DNA from: Thalassospira sp. HF15
Lineage (GTDB): Bacteria > Pseudomonadota > Alphaproteobacteria > Rhodospirillales > Thalassospiraceae
Assembly (NCBI RefSeq): GCF_011806525.1
Contig: NZ_JAAVKI010000002.1
Span: forward strand, 124,001 to 188,000
Length of the DNA: 64,000 nucleotides
Reading direction: 5' to 3'
Shown: positions 36,326 through 44,714 of the stretch, piece by piece
How positions within the stretch are numbered: the first letter of the stretch is position 1
Layout: the number at the start of each line of letters is the position of its first letter
The notes under the pieces: model-generated
What the model was told of the DNA's origin: nothing
Database searches by the model: none
The model's input: only the letters and a program-made list of their open reading frames with translations
Position numbers and translations under genes: made by a program

Positions 36326-36982
36326 ATGGAAGAACAGATTGAAAATACCGCCGGACAAACCAACGCCGGGCAAAATAGTGGATGGCGCGGATCGGCCGAG
36401 ATCTGGCTGAACGCGGCCTATGACGCCCTGATTGAAACCGGGGTGGATGGTGTAAAGATTCAGCCATTGGCAAAGCGCCTCAGCCTGTCACGCACCAGCT
36501 TCTATTGGTTTTTCAAGGACCGGAAGGAATTGCTCGGCGCGTTGCTTGATCTTTGGCGCGAAAAAAACACCGGCAATCTGATCAAACAGGCAGAGGCCTA
36601 TGCCGAAACCGTTTCGGAAGCGATGCTTAACATCATTGATTGCTGGCTGATGGCTGATCTGTTTGACGCACGTCTTGAATTTGCGGTGCGCAGCTGGGCG
36701 GTCCAGTCATCCGATGTCATGGCCGAGATTGAAAAGGCTGATCAACAACGCCTTGATGCGCTTGCCAAACTGTTCACCCGTTTCGGGCAGGATGCCCGCA
36801 TGGCTGATGTCCGCGCGCGCACGATTTATCTGGTGCAGATCGGCTATATCTCCATGCAATCAAACGAAGATATTGCTGTGCGAATGGCCCGCATTCCGGG
36901 CTATGTCGAAACATTCTGTGGACAGGCTCCGACGCAAAACGAACTCAACCGCTTCTACGCCCGGCACAATTTCGAAGCTTGA
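36326..36982 (+). CDS. TetR/AcrR family regulator
   Basis: A 218-residue regulator. The N-terminal helix-turn-helix is in VKIQPLAKRLSLSRTSFYWFFKDRKEL (about 42-68), followed by the helical ligand-binding domain. It is divergent from the DgcA/StcD-type gene with palindromes between, so that gene is its probable target. ATG 36326 is chosen, with AAGGACAGG upstream; the family N-terminus is short and variable. Confidence 0.9.
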   Translation: MEEQIENTAGQTNAGQNSGWRGSAEIWLNAAYDALIETGVDGVKIQPLAKRLSLSRTSFYWFFKDRKELLGALLDLWREKNTGNLIKQAEAYAETVSEAMLNIIDCWLMADLFDARLEFAVRSWAVQSSDVMAEIEKADQQRLDALAKLFTRFGQDARMADVRARTIYLVQIGYISMQSNEDIAVRMARIPGYVETFCGQAPTQNELNRFYARHNFEA

Positions 36983-37146
36983 ACGGGCATCCTCCTTTTG
37001 ACGGTTTGCATCAATTTTGCCTGAAAACTGATGGCGGGCATCGGATTTGATCGCGATTCAAAGGAAAATCCGCATAGCTGGTCAATAGAATGTCATGCAC
37101 CGGACCACCATTGATGGTTTTGCGTCTTGAACATTTGAGGGCAGTG

Positions 37147-38358
37147 ATGAGCATGATCAGCGTCGAAGGGTCCATGACCCATTTTGCAAACCCGTTGGCA
37201 AATCGGAAAAACGCCTATTCCGACGCCCAGAAGGCCGTTATCAGCGTCGCAAAATCGCGCGAAGCCATCGACAACATCACTGCCTGGCCGTCTTATCAGC
37301 CAACACCCCTTCATCGCCTTTCCAGCCTCGCGCACGACTGCGGGCTTGGCGAGATTTGGTACAAGGATGAAGCAACCCGGTTTGGCCTCAAAAGCTTTAA
37401 GGCGCTGGGCGGGGCCTATGCCGTTGCAAGGCAGCTTCAGGCGATCATCGAAGACAAAACCGGTATCCGCCCGACGGTCTCCGACATTCTGGCGGGGAAA
37501 CATAGGGACACGGTATCGGAAATCGTCATCACCTGCGCAACCGATGGCAATCACGGGCGCTCTGTTGCCTGGGGCGCGCAAATGTTTGGCTGTGGCTGCG
37601 TGATTTACATTCATCGCGACGTGTCCGAGGGCCGCAAACAGGCGATGGAAGCCTTTGGCGCCGAAGTCATCCGTATCAAAGGCAATTATGACGAATCGGT
37701 CCGCTTGGCCGACAGCGAAGCCAAATCAAAGGGCCGCATCATCGTTTCAGACACCAGCTATGAAGGCTATATGGAGGTCCCCAAGGATGTCGCCCTTGGC
37801 TATACCGTTATGCTTTCCGAAGCTGTCGAGCAGATGGATGGCGACATCCCGACACATGTACTCATTCAGGGCGGTGTTGGCGGATTGGCATCTGCCGTGA
37901 CAGGGTATTTCTGGGACCTTTGGGGCGAAAAACGCCCGCGCATCATTGTGGTCGAGCCCGAACAGGCCAATTGCCTGCAGGAAAGCGCCAAGGCCGGCCA
38001 CCCGGTTGCCGTCGACGGGGATCTTGAAACACTGATGGCGGGGCTTGCGTGCGGCGAGGTGTCGCTTCTCGGCTGGCAAATCCTGTCCAACGGGGCTGAT
38101 GACTTCATGACATTAAGCGAAGACATGGTCGCCCCTGTGATGCAACTTCTTGCCCATGGCTATAAGGCTGATCCGAAAATTGAGGCGGGCGAATCCGCCG
38201 TTGCCGGTCTGGGGGCTGCAATTCTGGCTTCGCAAGACCCGGCCTTTGCCAAAGCGCTTGGCCTTGGGCCAGACAGCAAGATTTTTGTCATCGGGACAGA
38301 AGGTGCAACTGATCCGGAAATGTATGAACGCCTTGTTGGTGACCCTGCGCAGGCTTAA
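37147..38358 (+). CDS. dpaL: Diaminopropionate ammonia-lyase
   Basis: A 403-residue PLP enzyme of the tryptophan synthase beta fold that converts 2,3-diaminopropionate to pyruvate and two ammonia. It matches E. coli YgeX: RFGLKSFKALGGAYA with the PLP Lys85, CATDGNHGRSVAWGAQ, SDTSYEGYMEVP, LIQGGVGGLASAV and GLACGEVSLLGWQIL. ATG 37147 has GAGGG six bases upstream. Its stop overlaps the stop of the convergent lrp-type gene by four bases. Two M-family amidohydrolases and an Asp/Glu racemase-like gene lie just beyond. Confidence 0.93.
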   Translation: MSMISVEGSMTHFANPLANRKNAYSDAQKAVISVAKSREAIDNITAWPSYQPTPLHRLSSLAHDCGLGEIWYKDEATRFGLKSFKALGGAYAVARQLQAIIEDKTGIRPTVSDILAGKHRDTVSEIVITCATDGNHGRSVAWGAQMFGCGCVIYIHRDVSEGRKQAMEAFGAEVIRIKGNYDESVRLADSEAKSKGRIIVSDTSYEGYMEVPKDVALGYTVMLSEAVEQMDGDIPTHVLIQGGVGGLASAVTGYFWDLWGEKRPRIIVVEPEQANCLQESAKAGHPVAVDGDLETLMAGLACGEVSLLGWQILSNGADDFMTLSEDMVAPVMQLLAHGYKADPKIEAGESAVAGLGAAILASQDPAFAKALGLGPDSKIFVIGTEGATDPEMYERLVGDPAQA

Positions 38359-38840
38359 TCGATCTCAACCGGCACGGAAAGGCCAACCTTCACATTGTCC
38401 ATGACAATACTGGTCTGGAAGCCTTTGACATTGTTGTTTTCAAAGAAAACTTCGCGGGTGAAGTCTTCATATTCATCCATGTCACGTGCGGTGACGACAA
38501 GCACGAAATCGGCACTGCCCGTCACGTAATAGCACTGCTGAACAGACGGATGGTTTTTCGCGGTTTTCTTGAATTCATCAAGCAGATGAAGCTGTTCGCG
38601 TTCCATGGTGACCTGCACGATGGCGGTGACATTTCGGTCAACCGCCTTGGCATTCACCACCGCGACTTCGGCACTGATGATGTTCTGTTCACGCATTTTC
38701 TTGATGCGCCGCTGAACGGCGGCAGGCGAAAGGCATACCTGCTCGGCAATCTGATCGGACGTTGCCCGATTTGATTTCTGGATGATCTCAAGGATTTTCG
38801 CATCAAAGCCGTCAATCTTGCCAGTGGGGGCGTTGCTCAT
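38355..38840 (-). CDS. Lrp/AsnC family regulator
   Basis: A 161-residue regulator: N-terminal helix-turn-helix (IIQKSNRATSDQIAEQVCLSPAAVQRRIKKM) and C-terminal RAM ligand-binding domain with the VTGSADFVLVV segment. It lies between dpaL (convergent) and the divergent racemase-like operon. An Lrp-type regulator (DoeX) also sits in ectoine-degradation loci, and DAP or a related amino acid is a likely effector. ATG 38840 has AGGTG upstream. Confidence 0.92.
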   Translation of the reverse strand: MSNAPTGKIDGFDAKILEIIQKSNRATSDQIAEQVCLSPAAVQRRIKKMREQNIISAEVAVVNAKAVDRNVTAIVQVTMEREQLHLLDEFKKTAKNHPSVQQCYYVTGSADFVLVVTARDMDEYEDFTREVFFENNNVKGFQTSIVMDNVKVGLSVPVEID

Positions 38841-38920
38841 TGAAAACACCTGAAAAATCCGGCCGGCCGATCCGACACATCCCGTTCAGTGTGCGGGCTT
38901 TGATTGCAATGTAAACCCCT

Positions 38921-38943
38921 TTTGCCGATCATATTCCGGCAAA
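38921..38943. promoter_or_regulatory. Perfect palindrome, probable Lrp-type operator
   Basis: TTTGCCG-ATCATATTC-CGGCAAA, seven-base arms with a nine-base AT-rich spacer, centred between the divergent lrp-type and racemase-like genes. Confidence 0.6.
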
Positions 38944-39077
38944 TAATGCAGCTTTTCGGCACAATGGCGCAGAGATTGTAAGAATTCCCGCACCAGACTG
39001 CGCTAGCCTTCTGGTTCTGCATCCATGTCAGGGACGCCCATCACGTTTAGGCTTCCCTTTTGGGGTTTTCATCAGAA

Positions 39078-39863
39078 ATGACCACCTTTGCGACAATCAA
39101 TCCTCTAAAACCACTGGACCACCTGGCTCCGGGCGGTCGGGTTGGCCTGATATCGCTGGCGACCGATTTCAATATCGAAACCGATTTGAAGCAGCTTTAT
39201 CCAACAGATGTCCGCTTCTTTACCAGTCGGGTTCGAAACCATAACCCGCTGACGATTGAAAACCTGCGACGCATGACACCTGGCATTCGCGATGCTGCCG
39301 ATAAAATCCTGCCTAGCACTGATCTTGATGCGGTAATTTACGCGTGCACGTCGGGGGCTATTGCCATCGGCGTTGATGAAGTCACCCGCCTTATTCAGGA
39401 AGTCCATCCCGGCGTCCCGGTGACCAATCCGGCGACTGCGGCTGCTAGCGCGTTTAATACCCTGTCGGCAAAGAAAATCTCGATCCTCACGCCCTATACC
39501 GAACCGGTAAACCGCGATGTTGCAGCCCTTTTTGAATCCTTTGGGATAGAAGTCATCAACATGGCCGGTTTCGGATTTGAAGACGACACCGCGATGACCT
39601 TCATAACCCCCGAAGACATCAAAACCGCAGCGCTTCAAACCTGTGCCAAGCAGGCTGATCTTCTGTTCATTTCCTGTACTGCCTTGCGGGCATCGACCCT
39701 GATTGCAGATCTCGAGACCCTATTGAACATACCCGTGATCAGCTCCAATCAGGCTCTTGCCTGGCACAGCCTGAAACTGATGAACTATCCAAAGCCGGTA
39801 TCGGGCTTTGGCACCCTGATGCGCGATCATCTTGGAACTGCGCCAAACACGGCCTCCGCCTGA
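39078..39863 (+). CDS. Asp/Glu racemase superfamily protein (EutA/maleate isomerase-like)
   Basis: A 261-residue protein of the aspartate/glutamate racemase and maleate isomerase superfamily. The two catalytic Cys are visible in YACTSGAIAIG (about 88-98) and FISCTALRAST (about 198-208). EutA proteins of ectoine catabolism belong here. It starts an operon with an M20 amidohydrolase and an M24 hydrolase. Its substrate may be a D-amino acid or unsaturated diacid made during diaminopropionate-compound breakdown. ATG 39078 lacks a strong ribosome binding site. Confidence 0.8.
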   Translation: MTTFATINPLKPLDHLAPGGRVGLISLATDFNIETDLKQLYPTDVRFFTSRVRNHNPLTIENLRRMTPGIRDAADKILPSTDLDAVIYACTSGAIAIGVDEVTRLIQEVHPGVPVTNPATAAASAFNTLSAKKISILTPYTEPVNRDVAALFESFGIEVINMAGFGFEDDTAMTFITPEDIKTAALQTCAKQADLLFISCTALRASTLIADLETLLNIPVISSNQALAWHSLKLMNYPKPVSGFGTLMRDHLGTAPNTASA

Positions 39864-39879
39864 GACAAAGGACATTTGA

Positions 39880-41040
39880 ATGCCCCTTGATATGCCCCTG
39901 ATCAAAGACATGACCGCATGGCGCCAACACCTGCATCGCCATCCGGAATGCGGCTTTGACTTGCCCCTGACCTCAAACTTTATCGCCGAAAAGCTTGAAA
40001 ACTTCGGGATTGAAACCGTTAGGGGTATCGGACACAGCGGCATTGTCGGGGTCTTGCGCAATGGCAGTTCGGATCGATCTGTGGGCCTGCGCGCCGATAT
40101 GGATGCCCTTTTCATTGTCGAGCAAAGCACAACACCCTATTGCTCTGTTCATGATGGCAAGATGCATGCCTGCGGCCATGACGGGCATTCGGCGATGCTT
40201 CTGGGGGCCGCTGCCCATCTGGCAAAAACCAAGAACTTTGACGGCACAGCGCATTTCATTTTCCAGCCTGATGAAGAACATGGCGCAGGCGCACAGGCGA
40301 TGATTGATGACGGCCTGTTTGAACGCTTTGCCATCGATGAGGTCTATGGTCTTCACAACATGCCGGGCCAGGCTGAAGGCACCTTTACCGTCCGTCCCGG
40401 CTCACTGATGGCCAGCGAAAGCAGCTTTGAAATCAGGGTCACGGGCATTGGTGGTCACGCCGCCATGCCCCATCGGGGTGTCGATCCGATTGTGGTGGGT
40501 TCCCAAATCATCCTTGCCCTTCAGACAATCGTCTCGCGCAATCTCAGCGTCACCGAAGAACCTGCTGTGATTTCCGCAACTGAATTCATCACCAACGGTA
40601 CAGTCAATGTCATCCCCTCAGAAGTCGCCATCAAGGGCGACTGCCGCTGCTTTACCGATCACAGCCTTGCAAAAATCAGGGATGCCATGGAACGCATCGT
40701 TGCGGGCACGTGTCAGGCGGCCGGGGCTGCATATGAATTCCACTTCAAGAATACCTTTCATTCGACCATCAACAGCGCTGATCAAACCACCAAGGCGATC
40801 AACGCGGCTTGTGCTGTTTTTGGCGCAGACAATGTGGTGTCAGAGTGCGCTCCCCTGACGATCTCCGAAGATTTTTCCAGCATGCTGCGCGTCAAGCCCG
40901 GTTGTTATGCCTTGATCGGCAACGGGACCGGAAAGGTTGGTGGCTGCGCGCTTCATAATCCGAGTTACGATTTCAATGACCGCATCCTTGCCAAGGGCGC
41001 AGAATACTGGGTGCAACTCGTCGAAGACATTCTGGGTTGA
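39880..41040 (+). CDS. M20 family amidohydrolase (hippurate hydrolase-like)
   Basis: A 386-residue metal-dependent deacylase. M20D motifs are present: LHRHPECGF near the N-terminus, LRADMDAL, HACGHDGHSAMLLGAA with Cys and His metal ligands, and FQPDEEHGAGAQAMIDDG with Glu residues. Such enzymes cleave N-acyl amino acids. ATG 39880 follows AAAGGA. Middle gene of the racemase-M20-M24 operon; it could deacylate an N-acyl-diaminopropionate to give the DpaL substrate. Confidence 0.9.
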   Translation: MPLDMPLIKDMTAWRQHLHRHPECGFDLPLTSNFIAEKLENFGIETVRGIGHSGIVGVLRNGSSDRSVGLRADMDALFIVEQSTTPYCSVHDGKMHACGHDGHSAMLLGAAAHLAKTKNFDGTAHFIFQPDEEHGAGAQAMIDDGLFERFAIDEVYGLHNMPGQAEGTFTVRPGSLMASESSFEIRVTGIGGHAAMPHRGVDPIVVGSQIILALQTIVSRNLSVTEEPAVISATEFITNGTVNVIPSEVAIKGDCRCFTDHSLAKIRDAMERIVAGTCQAAGAAYEFHFKNTFHSTINSADQTTKAINAACAVFGADNVVSECAPLTISEDFSSMLRVKPGCYALIGNGTGKVGGCALHNPSYDFNDRILAKGAEYWVQLVEDILG

Positions 41041-41082
41041 TCGCGTGATCACCTGGCCACCCAAACGCAGGAGCCCTCAAGG

Positions 41083-42270
41083 ATGGAAACCGGTAAACTG
41101 ATCCCGCCTGCCCGCGGGTTTACCAACGCTGAGTTCGAAGAACGCACAAAACGCCTGCAGGCATTTATGACCATGGAAAATATCGGCGCACTGTTTGTCT
41201 CGACCGAACCTGAATTTCGTTATTTCAGCGGCTTCAAATCACAGTTCTGGGAAAGTCCGACGCGACCGTGGTTTCTGGTGATCCCGGCGGCTGGCAAGCC
41301 GATTGCCGTTGTGCCCGAAATCGGTGTGGCCGGGTTTGACCAGACCTGGATCGACGATGTCCGAAGCTGGCCTTCCCCCCGTCCGGAAGATGATGGCATC
41401 AGCCTTCTTACCGATACCCTCAAAACTGCGGCCGGCAGCAACCGAAAAATCGGCGCGATGATGGGGCCGGAAAGCCATCTGCGCATGCCCGCCAACAACT
41501 TCAAACAGCTTTGCCAAAACCTTGGCAGTCACGAGATCGTTGATATCAGCCTTCTCATGCGCACCATACGCGCGGTGAAGTCAGAGGCCGAGATTGCAAA
41601 AATCCGCTTTGCCTGCGAAGTCACGGCAGCCGGTTTCGATTTCCTGCGCGAAACCATTCAACCCGGCATGAGTGAACGGGACGCCTGCAAAACCATGCAG
41701 ATCGAAATGCTGCGGCTGGGCGCTGATAGTTGCCCATATCTGATCGCGGCATCCGGTCCGGGCGGATATGACAACATCATCATGGGCCCGACGGATCGAG
41801 TATTGGTCGATGGCGATGTTCTGATCATTGATGCCGGTGCGAATTTCGATGGGTATTTCAGCGATTTCGACCGCAACTTCGCCTTCGGCAAAATCGATCC
41901 TCAAACGCTTGATGCCTACGACGCTGTATATGCTGCCACCGAGGCGGGTCTTAAGACCGCCGCGCCCGGCAACACCACCGGCAACATCTGGCGCGCCATG
42001 TCCGACGAGTTGAGAAAGGTCGGTGCTCTTGGCAATTCGGTGGGCCGAATGGGCCACGGCCTTGGCATGCAACTGACCGAATGGCCATCGCTTCAGGAAG
42101 GTGGCGACACCCAGCTCGAACCGGGCATGGTCCTGACCCTCGAACCAGGCATGAGCTTCGCACCGGGCAAAATGATGGTTCAGGAAGAAAACATCGTGAT
42201 CACCGCGGATGGGTGCGAACTTCTGCACAAACGAACATGGCAAAATCTTCCGAACCGAGTGCCAAATTGA
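41083..42270 (+). CDS. M24 family hydrolase (Xaa-Pro peptidase/EutD-like)
   Basis: A 395-residue 'pita-bread' hydrolase. Metal ligands are visible in DVLIIDAGANFDGYFSDFDR (two Asp), GHGLGMQLTEWP (His), LTLEPGMS (Glu) and VQEENIVI (Glu), so unlike the creatinase at 23 kb it keeps the dinuclear metal site. Ectoine hydrolase EutD/DoeA is of this type and opens a cyclic amidine to an N-acetyl-diamino acid. Here it may perform an analogous ring or amide opening. AGGAG lies upstream. Confidence 0.88.
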   Translation: METGKLIPPARGFTNAEFEERTKRLQAFMTMENIGALFVSTEPEFRYFSGFKSQFWESPTRPWFLVIPAAGKPIAVVPEIGVAGFDQTWIDDVRSWPSPRPEDDGISLLTDTLKTAAGSNRKIGAMMGPESHLRMPANNFKQLCQNLGSHEIVDISLLMRTIRAVKSEAEIAKIRFACEVTAAGFDFLRETIQPGMSERDACKTMQIEMLRLGADSCPYLIAASGPGGYDNIIMGPTDRVLVDGDVLIIDAGANFDGYFSDFDRNFAFGKIDPQTLDAYDAVYAATEAGLKTAAPGNTTGNIWRAMSDELRKVGALGNSVGRMGHGLGMQLTEWPSLQEGGDTQLEPGMVLTLEPGMSFAPGKMMVQEENIVITADGCELLHKRTWQNLPNRVPN

Positions 42271-42391
42271 GGAATGCGCCAAGTTGGCTGAATGCGACCG
42301 TGTCGCCATAAGCAAGCAAATACTTGTTCCTTCCGAGTTGAAAGCGCCGCATTTTTAGAGTTCGAATAACTGCCGATGTTACGTTTTCATA

Positions 42392-43783
42392 TCAGAACGT
42401 CATCCGGGGCAGGCCAAAGCCCTGCTCAAGGACTTCGCCCGCGGTCAGACAGATGTCTTCGCGCCAAGGCGCGGCGACCAGTTGCACGCCGGACGGAATC
42501 CCGTTTTTAACACCCGTGGAGATTGAGATGGCCGGAAGGCCGAGCAGCGGGATGGCGATTTGCGGCAGTTGGGATTCCCACAGACGGGCGATGGTGGCCG
42601 ATCCTTCAAGGTCCTCGTCCTTGCGGAACGGGAGTTCGGCCGACACCGGCATCAGGGCGACGGGATAGTCGGCAAGGAAAGCGCGCCAGGCGCGGACAAG
42701 GGCTGCACGGCGGACAAAAAGCTGGCTGAACTTGGCCAGATCAATGGCGTTGGCGCGATCGGCGTAATGTTCAAGCAGGGCAATCGCGCCGGGATCGTCT
42801 TCCTGACGGGCGGCGGCCAGTTTGCCCGCATGATCATCGGACAGCCACAGGTCAATCTGCAGTTCAACCGCCTCGTGGATTTCGGGGATGTCAGGGGTTT
42901 CGACCGTCCAACCAGCGGCGCGGAACATTTCAGCGGAGCGTTCAAGGTCAGCGACAATGCGCGGATCAGTCTTGATCCCGCCCGGATGGGTGACGAGCGC
43001 CACACGGCGATTGAAATCCGGCCCGCGCAGCGGCATCGGGACACTCCATGGGTCATCGGCGGCGTAGCCCGCCATGCCTTCAAGGGCCAGCCTTAGATCA
43101 TCAACAGAACGCGCAAGCGGCCCGGACACGGCCATCAGCTGTGCGCCAATCGGGCGGTCGCCGCCGGTTTGATTGAACATCGGAATGCGGCCATGGGTCG
43201 GGCGCAGCCCGTGAATACCACAGGCATAGGCCGGATAGCGCACCGAACCCGCGATATCGGTGCCATGACCGATATGGCCCAATCCGGCGGATGTTGCCGC
43301 ACCGGCCCCGCCCGATGAGCCGCCCGGTGTGAGGTCCGGGTTATGCGGGTTCAGCGTTGTGCCGTGGACCTTGTTTGAGGTGAACCAGCGATAGGAAAAG
43401 GCCGGCGTGTTGGTGCGCCCGATGACAATCGCGCCCTTGCTGCGCAGGTTTTGCAAAAACGGACTGTCGCTGGTTGCGATCAGATCGGCAGCCAGTGTTG
43501 TGCCATTGGTCGTGGCATGACCCGCCTGATCAGAGATCACCTTGATCGTGACCGGAACCCCGGCCAGCGGCCCGACATCATCGCCCGCAGCAATGCGGGC
43601 ATCGAGATGTTCGGCATCTCTCATCGCCTCAGCCGCGCAGTCCTGCACGATGGCGTTGATTGACGGATTGATACGCGCGACACGATCCAGGGTGTGGCGA
43701 ATGACCGAGGTGGCCGTGAGCTCCCCCGTTTTGATGCGACGGGCCAGTTCACGGGCGGACAGTGAGTTGGGATCAATGGTCAT
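42392..43783 (-). CDS. Amidase signature family enzyme
   Basis: A 463-residue hydrolase with the full Ser-cisSer-Lys triad: Lys81 in GVPVTIKV, Ser156 in PGGSSGGAGAA and nucleophile Ser180 in GTDIAGSVRYPA, 24 residues apart as in the family. Substrates range from simple amides to acyl-amines. Start ATG 43783, chosen because upstream residues of the longer frame show no similarity and overlap the dehydrogenase gene. Last gene of the ABC transporter operon. Confidence 0.9.
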   Translation of the reverse strand: MTIDPNSLSARELARRIKTGELTATSVIRHTLDRVARINPSINAIVQDCAAEAMRDAEHLDARIAAGDDVGPLAGVPVTIKVISDQAGHATTNGTTLAADLIATSDSPFLQNLRSKGAIVIGRTNTPAFSYRWFTSNKVHGTTLNPHNPDLTPGGSSGGAGAATSAGLGHIGHGTDIAGSVRYPAYACGIHGLRPTHGRIPMFNQTGGDRPIGAQLMAVSGPLARSVDDLRLALEGMAGYAADDPWSVPMPLRGPDFNRRVALVTHPGGIKTDPRIVADLERSAEMFRAAGWTVETPDIPEIHEAVELQIDLWLSDDHAGKLAAARQEDDPGAIALLEHYADRANAIDLAKFSQLFVRRAALVRAWRAFLADYPVALMPVSAELPFRKDEDLEGSATIARLWESQLPQIAIPLLGLPAISISTGVKNGIPSGVQLVAAPWREDICLTAGEVLEQGFGLPRMTF

Positions 43784-43808
43784 CGGCGGCGCTACCTTTG
43801 AGTTGGGG

Positions 43809-44714
43809 TCAAGCTGTGAGGGGCGTTCGTTCAAGTTGGGTCCGACGGATCGACAGAACCGTGGTTTGCGGTTCACAGATGCTGGCCACGTGGGGGGTGA
43901 CAAACACCTTTGGATGGGTCCAAAGCGGGTGATCGGACGGCAAGGGTTCGACATCAAACACATCAAGCGATGCGCCCGACAGATGGCCGCGATCAAGGGC
44001 ATCAATAAGGGCAACTTCATCGACCTGCCCGCCGCGACCCAGATGGATCAAAGCCGCCCCCTTGGGCAATTTGGCAAGGTTTTCCGTGCCAAGGATGCCG
44101 CGTGTCTGATCGGTCAACGGCAGGACATTGATCAGGATGTCGCTTTGGGCAAGGAAATCATCAAACCGGCCCGCACTGTAATGCGTGACCCCGTTTTCAG
44201 ACGGCTGCGGGGCAGAGCGTGAATAGCTTGCGACCGGGTATCCCAATGCAGTCAGCGCCTTGGCAACCGCGCGTCCCATATGACCAAATCCCAGCACACC
44301 GATCCGCTGCGCGCGCGGCGACAAACCGGTCAACTGGCGTTGCCAGTTATTGATTTTCTGATTGGCGAGATACTGGCCCATATTGCGGTGATGCCAGAGC
44401 ACATGGAAGGCGGCGAACCCTGCCATCTGGCGGGCCTGATCGGGGTCCTCGACCCGGTGGACCGCCACAGTCGGCGGCAGGGACGGGCAGGACATAATCG
44501 CATCCACCCCGGCCCCGATTGAATAGACCGCCCGGATATTGGGATAGGGCGTAAAAGCATCCGCGGCCGGCACGAAGGTGACCATGAAGGTCACATCTTC
44601 GGGCCGGTCGATTTCGTGGGGCAGGCGCAGGTCAAGCTCGGGCGCGAGGGCTTCGAAATGCGCGCCATAAATGTCGCGCAAATCGAGTTTACTGCACGAA
44701 AGAACACCAATCAT
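43809..44714 (-). CDS. D-2-hydroxyacid dehydrogenase (GhrA-type glyoxylate/hydroxypyruvate reductase)
   Basis: A 301-residue NAD(P)-dependent dehydrogenase. Nucleotide motif GVLGFGHMGRAVAKAL (near 138), HLGRGGQVDEVALIDAL with the catalytic Arg region, and FVTPHVAS with the catalytic His match GhrA. Its start overlaps the stop of the ABC ATPase gene (ATGA, 44711-44714), so it belongs to that operon. It may reduce a 2-oxo acid released by the pathway. Confidence 0.88.
   Translation of the reverse strand: MIGVLSCSKLDLRDIYGAHFEALAPELDLRLPHEIDRPEDVTFMVTFVPAADAFTPYPNIRAVYSIGAGVDAIMSCPSLPPTVAVHRVEDPDQARQMAGFAAFHVLWHHRNMGQYLANQKINNWQRQLTGLSPRAQRIGVLGFGHMGRAVAKALTALGYPVASYSRSAPQPSENGVTHYSAGRFDDFLAQSDILINVLPLTDQTRGILGTENLAKLPKGAALIHLGRGGQVDEVALIDALDRGHLSGASLDVFDVEPLPSDHPLWTHPKVFVTPHVASICEPQTTVLSIRRTQLERTPLTA

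Noticed and set aside
41083-42270. Second creatinase candidate
   Set aside because: Although M24-like, it keeps the full dinuclear metal-ligand set and lacks the creatinase signature around GAHNPVT.
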